Of a stretch of DNA of 26,330 nt, positions 21,167 through 26,330 are shown in pieces. Position 1 is the stretch's first letter. Each line of letters begins with the position of its first letter. Both the position numbers and the translations under genes were made by a program. The DNA is from CAYFZR01 sp964347835 [NCBI: uncultured archaeon]. GTDB lineage: Archaea > CAYFZR01. The stretch is from NCBI GenBank assembly GCA_964347835.1, contig CAYFZR010000039.1:1-26330 (forward strand). Reading direction: 5' to 3'. The notes beneath the pieces were generated by a model. That model was not told where the DNA came from. It saw only the letters and a list, made by a program, of their open reading frames with translations, and ran no database searches.

Positions 21167-21421
21167 ATTAAATTTATAAAAAAAGGAAGTCTTGCCAAAT
21201 CCGAAAAAGACGAGTTATTAATAGTTGGCGAAGACAATAAGGCATACATAGTCGACCAGATCGTAATAACGATTTGGAGTATGTGCGATGGTAACACGAC
21301 ACAAGAACAGATTGTGGATGATTTGGCTGAGGAGACCGAAATCGAAAAAACTGAAATTAACAAAGCAGTTTCTGGTATCCTGACAGAACTTGAGCAGGTC
21401 GGTTTAGTTCAAAAGATCTAA
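21167..21421 (+). CDS. PqqD-family (RRE-like) protein with an apparent ATT start
   Basis: The 84-codon frame encodes a typical PqqD/HPr-rel-A (PF05402) winged-helix-like protein: GSLAKSEKDELLIVG strands, then AYIVDQIVITIWSMCDGNTT, then helices EQIVDDLAEET and KAVSGILTELEQVG. PqqD proteins bind peptide substrates of radical-SAM enzymes. The reading frame has an upstream stop at 21124-21126 and no ATG, GTG or TTG before residue 38. The TATA box and the SD GGAGGTG (21156-21162) point to ATT at 21167 as initiation codon. No radical-SAM or peptide gene is adjacent, so its partner is unknown. A mutated start is the alternative. Confidence 0.72.
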   Translation: MKFIKKGSLAKSEKDELLIVGEDNKAYIVDQIVITIWSMCDGNTTQEQIVDDLAEETEIEKTEINKAVSGILTELEQVGLVQKI

Positions 21422-21497
21422 ATAGCGAATGTATCAAATACTCTTATTCCATACAGATCTGCAATCTTTTTATAAGACAAGCCTTCTTTCTCATAAT

Positions 21498-21517
21498 GAT
21501 TTTATACGATTTTATAC
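21498..21517 (+). repeat. Tandem 10-bp repeat GATTTTATAC x2
   Basis: Two exact copies of GATTTTATAC stand in tandem in the 283-base spacer between the PqqD-like gene and the histone. On the minus strand each copy reads GTATAAAATC, a TATA-like sequence. The rest of the spacer shows only AT-rich sequence, a 26-codon minus-strand stretch that looks like a helix-turn-helix, and the histone promoter near 21630. Confidence 0.6.
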
Positions 21518-21704
21518 TTTCTAAATAACCTGCCTGATACTAATATATTCTAAGACCGTATATTTACTAATAATTTTATCATTTGACTCAATATTTATTC
21601 GTTATTTTCCATAAAAGTTAAATACTAGGATATTTAAAAAAAACTATTGCGCTCTGTTGTATGAGCGATTAGATTTAGTACATATTAGTTGGAGGTGAAA
21701 ACAT

Positions 21705-21911
21705 ATGGCAGAGTTCCCACTTGCGTCAATTAGTAGAATAATTAGAAGAGGAGGAGCAGATAGGGTAGGTGAAGATGCTGCAGAAGCTCTAGCAGAACTA
21801 ATAGAAGAGTACGGCGAAAAAATAGCATCTGAGGCTAACAAACTAGCTAAACACGCGGGTAGAAAGACAGTAAAGTTAGAAGATATAAAACTGGCAGTTA
21901 AAAGACTTTAA
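21705..21911 (+). CDS. Archaeal histone (HMf type)
   Basis: This 68-residue protein is a complete histone fold with no tails: FPLASISRIIRRGGADRVGE for the first helix and loop, the long central helix, and the C-terminal KHAGRKTVKLEDIKLAVKR motif typical of HMfA/HMfB. It wraps DNA as a dimer-based chain and packs the chromosome. SD TTGGAGGTGA precedes the ATG by seven bases. A TATA-like ATATTTAAAA (about 21631-21640) gives a leader of roughly 45 bases. It is monocistronic, with a hairpin and T run just behind the stop. Confidence 0.95.
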   Translation: MAEFPLASISRIIRRGGADRVGEDAAEALAELIEEYGEKIASEANKLAKHAGRKTVKLEDIKLAVKRL

Positions 21912-21941
21912 AGACTTTCTAAAAAGATCCCTTGTATCGGT

Positions 21942-21973
21942 AGTATCCTCTTATGATAGGTAGGGATACTTTT
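21942..21973 (+). terminator. Hairpin plus short T run behind the histone gene
   Basis: AGTATCC (21942-21948) pairs with GGATACT (21964-21970) and is followed by TTT, 30 bases after the histone stop. Archaeal termination mainly depends on T runs, so the functional role of the stem is uncertain. Confidence 0.4.
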
Positions 21974-22025
21974 CAAAGCACTAGTCACGAATCTCTCAAT
22001 AGCCAAAGTAGTCTACCCAATTCAC

Positions 22026-23138
22026 TTATCCACTCAATTCTAAAATTCTCTCCAACTCTTCTATCAATTTTATATTTTCTTCTCTTTTTCTGATTCCTAT
22101 TCTGATAAAATACCTATCCAAGCCCTTAAAAGAACTACAATCCCTGATCAACATGTGCTTCTTTATTAAGGCGTCTTTCATTTCTCCCGCCTTTATACCG
22201 CTTTCCCTAAGGTCTATCAAAAAAAAGTTGGCATCGGAATTGTATATCTTTACATTATCAATCTTGGATACTTTTTTATAAAAAAACTTTCTTTCTTGGT
22301 TTATAGTATTTTTTGTATCATTAATGTAATCTTTATCTCCTATGGACTCTATTGCCGCGACCTCTCCCAATATATTTGTATTCCAAGGCATTCTTATTTT
22401 TTCTAAGTACTGTATGACTTTTTTGTTTCCTATACCGAATCCCATCCTTAACCCCGGCATGGAGAAAAACTTAGTCAGTGACCTTAATACAAAGAGATTT
22501 TCAAAATTTTTAACCCTATCACACAGACTATTCATCTCTGTAAACTCCATGTAGGCTTCATCTAAAAATACAAATGTATCATTTTGGTAAGCCTCTTCAA
22601 GTATTTTTATAAGGTTTTTTTCATTAAAAGACTTTCCAGTAGGGTTATTTGGATTACATATGAATAATAACCTCGTATTTTCATCGATTTGGTCGATTAT
22701 TTCTTTATAATCAAACTCAAATTCATTCTCTCCTTTTCCGAAGATATAACGTATATTTCCTCCGTAAAGAATAGAGAAAACCTCATATTCTGAGAAAGTA
22801 GGAACCAAGATCAGGACATCAGTTTTTTTCTCCAAAAAAACCTCTAAAAAATTTTTTATTAACTCAGTCGCTCCGTTTCCAACGGTAATATTTTCAAAAT
22901 CCATGTTCACGTAATCTGCGAGGACATTCTTCAATTTTCTTGATTCTAAGTCAGGATAATAAGCGCACTTCCATACTGATTCTATTATCCCTTTTAATGC
23001 CTTTTTCGAAAGACCTAGGGGATTTATGTTTGAACTGAAGTCGATGAAGTCTTCTCCGAAATAATCCCAGACGTCTCCACCGTGAGGTGCCTTTATTAAT
23101 TTTTTTACTTCATCCTTTGCATGTGCATCTATTTTCAT
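22026..23138 (-). CDS. cobD: CobD-like threonine-phosphate decarboxylase (fold-type I PLP enzyme)
   Basis: This 370-residue aminotransferase-fold enzyme has N165 in CNPNNPTG, D193/Y196 in FLDEAY, the PLP lysine Lys223 in RSLTKFFSMPG and Arg231. The N-terminal APHGGDVWDYF and FIDFSSNINPLG patterns favour L-threonine-O-3-phosphate decarboxylase (CobD, making aminopropanol phosphate for cobamides) over histidinol-phosphate aminotransferase (HisC). HisC remains the main alternative. Its ATG overlaps the TGA of the GT2 gene by four bases, so the pair is an operon. No other cobamide gene is visible, but kinase genes are divergent 0.7 kb away. Confidence 0.8.
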   Translation of the reverse strand: MKIDAHAKDEVKKLIKAPHGGDVWDYFGEDFIDFSSNINPLGLSKKALKGIIESVWKCAYYPDLESRKLKNVLADYVNMDFENITVGNGATELIKNFLEVFLEKKTDVLILVPTFSEYEVFSILYGGNIRYIFGKGENEFEFDYKEIIDQIDENTRLLFICNPNNPTGKSFNEKNLIKILEEAYQNDTFVFLDEAYMEFTEMNSLCDRVKNFENLFVLRSLTKFFSMPGLRMGFGIGNKKVIQYLEKIRMPWNTNILGEVAAIESIGDKDYINDTKNTINQERKFFYKKVSKIDNVKIYNSDANFFLIDLRESGIKAGEMKDALIKKHMLIRDCSSFKGLDRYFIRIGIRKREENIKLIEELERILELSG

Positions 23139-23773
23139 CGTTTAAACCTCAGATTAACTAATAATCTTAAAAAATCGATTGCCTCTTTCAAAGTAAACTT
23201 AGACTTTCCTTCTTCTCTTACTCTGAAGGTTATAGGTACCTCTTTTATCTTTGCATCTTTGTTCTTAGCCACTACCTCCAAAACTATCTTGAAACCTTTC
23301 GGGCTGAGTTCTATATTTCCAAGTTTTTCTCTCTTGAAGCAAGCAAATCCCGTGATAGGATCATTTAAATCTAGTCCTAGAGATAATTTAGTAAGCAAAA
23401 TTGCTCCTTGGCTTATTATTTTTCTGTATAAAGGGAAACCTAGAACTTTGCCTCCTTCTACGTATCTAGAACCCAACACAATGTCGTTATCTTTTGCGTC
23501 TTTTAATAAAATAGGAATGTCCTTAGGATCGTGTTGGTAGTCTCCATCCATTAAGAGTATTGTTTCACCCCTACTCTCCTTTAAACCTTCTAGAAAAGCA
23601 TTTCCTAATCCTTTAGATTTTTGTTTAACCAAAAAAGCCCCTTTTATTTTTGGAGGAACTTCACTCTTATCTACGACGATTATTTCATACTCTTCCTTTA
23701 GGATTCCGTTTATTTCGTCTACCAACTCCTGTATCATTGGCTCATCTTTGGTAGGAATTATGATAGAGAGCAT
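23135..23773 (-). CDS. GT2 glycosyltransferase (dolichol-phosphate mannosyltransferase-like)
   Basis: This 212-residue protein has the GT-A fold of DPM1-like enzymes: MLSIIIPTKDEP at the N-terminus, EIIVVDKSE, GLGNAFLEGLKESRGE, then the metal motif MDGDYQHDP. The usual DD/DDS of the first motif is D-K-S here. No C-terminal membrane helices are present, so it is the soluble DPM1 form, transferring a sugar from a nucleotide donor to a polyprenyl phosphate. A TTG two codons upstream is less likely than the ATG at 23773, which lies 25 bases after the TATA box (leaderless). It could feed the GT39-like enzyme at 4318. Confidence 0.82.
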   Translation of the reverse strand: MLSIIIPTKDEPMIQELVDEINGILKEEYEIIVVDKSEVPPKIKGAFLVKQKSKGLGNAFLEGLKESRGETILLMDGDYQHDPKDIPILLKDAKDNDIVLGSRYVEGGKVLGFPLYRKIISQGAILLTKLSLGLDLNDPITGFACFKREKLGNIELSPKGFKIVLEVVAKNKDAKIKEVPITFRVREEGKSKFTLKEAIDFLRLLVNLRFKR

Positions 23774-23793
23774 GCACAAAAAAGAGAGAATCG

Positions 23794-23803
23794 ATTATAT
23801 ATT
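23794..23803 (-). promoter_or_regulatory. TATA box of the GT2-cobD operon
   Basis: AATATATAAT on the minus strand is centred 25-26 bases before the ATG at 23773, giving a leaderless transcript. Confidence 0.65.
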
Positions 23804-23828
23804 TATTTAACCCTAAATATTAGAATGA

Positions 23829-23836
23829 TTTAAATA
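23829..23836 (+). promoter_or_regulatory. TATA box of the APH-kinase/P-loop-kinase operon
   Basis: TTTAAATA is centred 25-26 bases before the ATG at 23858; the message is leaderless. It faces away from the GT2-cobD promoter only about 30 bases to its left. Confidence 0.6.
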
Positions 23837-23857
23837 TCCTGAAAAGAAATTTTTTTT

Positions 23858-24910
23858 ATGATATCAAAAGAACCTATGGCAAGATATCTTAGGAATTTAT
23901 ACGGAGAGGACATCTCAATCCAAGATATAAGCCCTTTAGGCGCAGGCTGTCATGGATCTGGCTTTTTAATAGACTTTAATCGAGGGGGTAGACGGGAAAA
24001 ACTCGTAGCAAAGGTTCTTGAGGGCGGAATAGGTTTAGGACACGACCATTTTAGCGATAGAGCCCAAGTCCTACTATGGCAAAAAGACACCTTCAACAAG
24101 ATTCCAAGACATATAAAGGCGATAGACGTTGGAGGAATTTCAGAAGATGAAATAATATCTATAGGGAGGACAAAAGAATTTTTCCTACTTATGGAGGAAG
24201 CAAAGGGCGATGATTACTTTCATGACCTTGAAAATCTCAGGGAGAAAGAAGATCCGGATGATTTAGATTTAACTAGGGCTAAATTATTGGTGGAATATCT
24301 TGCAGAACTGCATTCTGAAAAGCAAGATTCCAAGGTACTATATTGGAGAAAGATAAGAGACACCATCGGACACGGAGAATGCTTGATGGGTGTTTTGGAC
24401 TCATATCCTGATGTTGATTTTACAGACTATGAAGAGATGGCAGAAATAGAGAAGAAATGCGTAGAATGGAGAGCGAAATTAAAAACAAAGTACAATAGAC
24501 TTCGCAGGATTCACGGTGATTTTCATCCCGGGAATATATGGTTCACATCTGATAGGGAATTCACCGTTTTAGACAGGAGTAGAGGAGAATACGGAGATGC
24601 CGCGGACGATATAACTGCTTTTACTACTAATTATATCTTTTATTCTGTTACCACCCATGGAAGACTCAAAAATCCATATGAGAAACTTTTAAACCTTTTT
24701 TATGATTATTACATAGAACTCACCGGAGATCATGAAATATATTCGGTAGTGGCGCCATTCTATGCTTTTAGAGGAGTGGTTGTTGCCAGTCCAATATTTT
24801 ATCCAGATATAACAGAAGAACACAGAAGAAAGCTATTCAACTTTGTACATGGAGTCTTAGACTCAGAAGTGTTCTCTATAAAGGAGATAAACTCTTATAT
24901 CAAAAGATGA
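23858..24910 (+). CDS. APH/choline-kinase-like phosphotransferase
   Basis: This 350-residue protein has the protein-kinase-like fold of the aminoglycoside phosphotransferase (APH, PF01636) family. It shows the Brenner motif HGDFHPGNIW (His219, Asp221, Asn226) and the metal Asp239 in VLDRSRGEYGDAADD, where the usual D-F-D/E is D-R-S. The N-lobe lysine is probably in LVAKVLEGG. Substrates in the family include aminoglycosides, choline, ethanolamine, homoserine, macrolides and sugars. The TATA box at 23829 predicts a leaderless start at 23858. It overlaps the P-loop kinase gene by four bases, so they work as one unit, divergent from GT2-cobD. An antibiotic role is unlikely from this setting. Confidence 0.8.
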   Translation: MISKEPMARYLRNLYGEDISIQDISPLGAGCHGSGFLIDFNRGGRREKLVAKVLEGGIGLGHDHFSDRAQVLLWQKDTFNKIPRHIKAIDVGGISEDEIISIGRTKEFFLLMEEAKGDDYFHDLENLREKEDPDDLDLTRAKLLVEYLAELHSEKQDSKVLYWRKIRDTIGHGECLMGVLDSYPDVDFTDYEEMAEIEKKCVEWRAKLKTKYNRLRRIHGDFHPGNIWFTSDREFTVLDRSRGEYGDAADDITAFTTNYIFYSVTTHGRLKNPYEKLLNLFYDYYIELTGDHEIYSVVAPFYAFRGVVVASPIFYPDITEEHRRKLFNFVHGVLDSEVFSIKEINSYIKR

Positions 24911-25431
24911 AAGGCTTCGCATTATGGATAACGGGACTTCCTGGAAGCGGTAAGTCTACAATTGCCCATGAGGTAATAAAGCAGAGGAAGGACATAAAGA
25001 TACTTAGACTAGACAGGATTAGAAGGTTCATTACACCTAAACCAACATATACAGAAGAAGAGAGAAATATTGTCTACAGGTCTCTTGTTTACATGGCTAA
25101 ACTCCTGACAGAAGAGGGCTTAAATGTAATTATAGATGCTACCGGAAACAGAGGGATATGGAGAGAAGAAGCAAGGGAATTAATAGATAATTTTGCTTTG
25201 ATCTATATTAGATGTCCTTTAGAGATTTGTATCCAGAGAGAAATGATAAGGGACGATAAAATATCGCCAAAAGAGATATACGCCGAAAAAATCAAAGAAG
25301 GAAAAGTTCCCGGAATAAATGTACCTTATGAGGAACCTATAAACCCAGATTTAATCTTAGACTCAGATCAACTCAGCATTGAGGAGAGCGCAGAAAAAAT
25401 TTTGACTCTTATAAAAGAAAGGTTTGAATAA
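24907..25431 (+). CDS. P-loop kinase (adenylylsulfate-kinase-like/AAA_33)
   Basis: This 174-residue kinase has Walker A GLPGSGKST (residues 10-18), the base-recognition region KILRLDRIRRF and LNVIIDATGNRGIWREEA, matching the adenylylsulfate-kinase-like/AAA_33 group. That group phosphorylates small hydroxyl compounds; sulfate activation is unlikely with no sulfate genes nearby. ATG overlaps the TGA of the APH-like gene (ATGA), indicating translational coupling. Together with the CobD-like enzyme it may phosphorylate a substrate such as L-threonine or an amino alcohol; this is inference from neighbourhood only. Confidence 0.75.
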   Translation: MKGFALWITGLPGSGKSTIAHEVIKQRKDIKILRLDRIRRFITPKPTYTEEERNIVYRSLVYMAKLLTEEGLNVIIDATGNRGIWREEARELIDNFALIYIRCPLEICIQREMIRDDKISPKEIYAEKIKEGKVPGINVPYEEPINPDLILDSDQLSIEESAEKILTLIKERFE

Positions 25432-25473
25432 AAAATAAAAAAATAGGAGGTGCAAGCGTAAACTCGATAGGTA

Positions 25474-25677
25474 TTATTTCAAAATCTCCTCTATCTTTTC
25501 CAGTTCTAAAGAGATCTTTTCTATCGCCTCCTCGTAGTCTTCTTCACTCATTTCTCCGAGTGCAAATCTTCTTTGAACAACTGTATACGCGTTCCAGACC
25601 TCTTCAAGCCAAAGATCAGTGTCATTTGATTTAGGGACTCGATCATTATTAAAGAAACGTTTTAGCGGGTTAAACAA
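25474..25677 (-). CDS. Small SHOCT-like acidic protein
   Basis: This 67-residue protein has a C-terminal helical segment VVQRRFALGEMSEEDYEEAI that resembles the SHOCT pattern (short C-terminal domain, L-x-x-R-x-A-x-G-E-I-S-x-E-E-Y/F). The start is TTG at 25677, supported by SD AAAGGAGGA six bases before it. No membrane helix is present. It lies 35 bases downstream of the repeat protein gene on the same strand, so the two may be an operon. Confidence 0.6.
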   Translation of the reverse strand: MFNPLKRFFNNDRVPKSNDTDLWLEEVWNAYTVVQRRFALGEMSEEDYEEAIEKISLELEKIEEILK

Positions 25678-25712
25678 TTAGATTCCTCCTTTAAATTAAA
25701 ATGGAAGGGGGG

Positions 25713-26327
25713 CTATTTTTTTCCACCCTTGCCATTATTTCCTCCTTTTTCTTTGCCTTTACCTTTGCCTTTTTCTTCTACCCATTCTGGTTTTCCTTTG
25801 ACGTCTTCGTCAGTTCCCTCTCCTTCAACTTGTCCTTGTTTACCTTTTCCTTTACCTTTGCCTTTAGTATCTTCTTCAGTGGCAGCGGTTACTTCTTCAC
25901 CAGACTCTCCTACGGTTAACTTGGCTCCCAGTTTTTTACGTTGACCCGGAGACAACTTTGCACTTATTGCCGTCTTTTGATCATCTGAGAGATCATGACT
26001 CTCTACGAGAAGTTCTAGAGTGTGAGGATTCATTTTTACCTTTTCACTGTTCAATAATTTTTCTATGTTAGCTTCTGAAAGGTCTTGTTCTGTTATTAAG
26101 TTATCTATTGCATTAGGATTCAACTTTATATTCTCGCTGTCTAATAGATTATCTATGTTATCTGGGGAGAGATGCTGGGTTTCCAAGAGTTTCTTCACCG
26201 TACCTGGAGGCATTTTTTCATCTTCAATAAGTTTGTTAATAACGTCCTCGGTAAGAACCTGATTTTCCCCTAGCGACTCTACATATGGATTTCTACGAAG
26301 AATTTGATTTATTATACCGGGTCTCAT
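25713..26327 (-). CDS. Repeat protein of 15-residue helical units with Gly-Lys-rich tail
   Basis: This 204-residue frame reaches the right edge of the window, and the ATG at 26327 might be an internal methionine. Residues about 24-117 consist of 15-residue repeats with pattern L-[ST/NP]-x-x-x-I-x-x-L-L-x-[ST]-x-x, such as LSPDNIDNLLDSENI, KLNPNAIDNLITEQD, LSEANIEKLLNSEKV and KMNPHTLELLVESHD. The C-terminal 70 residues are low-complexity Gly/Lys/Glu (KGKGKGKGKQG, EKGKGKGKEKGG). There is no signal or membrane helix. I do not recognise the family. It may bind nucleic acid or act as a scaffold. Confidence 0.65.
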   Translation of the reverse strand: MRPGIINQILRRNPYVESLGENQVLTEDVINKLIEDEKMPPGTVKKLLETQHLSPDNIDNLLDSENIKLNPNAIDNLITEQDLSEANIEKLLNSEKVKMNPHTLELLVESHDLSDDQKTAISAKLSPGQRKKLGAKLTVGESGEEVTAATEEDTKGKGKGKGKQGQVEGEGTDEDVKGKPEWVEEKGKGKGKEKGGNNGKGGKK

Positions 26328-26330
26328 GTC

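Noticed and set aside
25443-25473. A perfect GGAGGTG SD-like motif behind the P-loop kinase gene
   Set aside because: No start codon or open frame of useful length follows; the region is antisense to the SHOCT-like gene.

Overview
The window reads as a piece of an AT-rich archaeal chromosome. An HMf-type histone (21705-21911) is present. Many genes have a TATA-like box centred about 25-26 bases before the start codon, so their transcripts should be leaderless, while others have a strong GGAGGTG Shine-Dalgarno (SD) site. The enzymes are archaeal in type: an M29 aminopeptidase, a YSH1-like RNA-processing metallo-beta-lactamase (MBL) and a CobD-like decarboxylase. The mix with ATC-hydrolase, DUF3795, GerW/YtfJ and multihaem cytochrome genes suggests an uncultured anaerobic sediment lineage (Theionarchaea-like or similar), but the lineage cannot be fixed from the sequence alone. 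I see no tRNA, rRNA, CRISPR array, transposase or integrase.

Layout. 0-6.1 kb: a partial ABM-type monooxygenase, an ATC hydrolase with palindromes upstream, a thioredoxin-like protein, two zinc-ribbon proteins (one only 37 residues), the aminopeptidase, the RNA-processing MBL protein and a GT39-like glycosyltransferase. 6.1-7.7 kb: a possible small structured RNA, an unknown Cys-rich protein, a methyltransferase and the decayed tail of a VOC/glyoxalase gene carrying an in-frame stop. 7.7-12.4 kb: a GC-richer CrtI-like flavin oxidoreductase, a CPBP protease, a YdjM-like membrane protein, a second ATC hydrolase and an MBL hydrolase. The MBL hydrolase ends a tightly overlapped operon, GerW/YtfJ - DUF2953/YtfI - short GerW-like - MBL (11.6-13.7 kb). 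13.9-16.6 kb: two overlapping micro-ORFs (a membrane helix and a coiled coil), a five-haem cytochrome, a small membrane protein bracketed by a 33-bp direct repeat, and a squalene/phytoene-synthase-like gene whose proper start codon appears lost at that repeat. 16.6-21.1 kb: an AhpD-like protein, a DUF6713-like protein, and an operon of a 161-residue protein, thioredoxin-type arsenate reductase and AlkD-like protein, then DUF3795, HEAT-repeat and GNAT proteins. 21.1-26.3 kb: a PqqD-like protein that seems to start at ATT, the histone, a divergent CobD/GT2 versus APH-kinase/P-loop-kinase cluster, a SHOCT-like protein and a protein built of 15-residue repeats with a Gly-Lys tail.

The most unusual pattern is that two separate genes (15210-15581 and 17423-18151) each lie between two perfect copies of the 3' tail of the gene upstream (33 bp and 22 bp). 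This looks like single genes being added behind an existing gene with duplication of that gene's end. Other points of interest are the two genes with good SD sites but no ATG/GTG/TTG start, the Bacillus sporulation-type ytfI/ytfJ pair in an archaeon, the possible frameshifted TM/coiled-coil protein, and the CobD-kinase-glycosyltransferase cluster.
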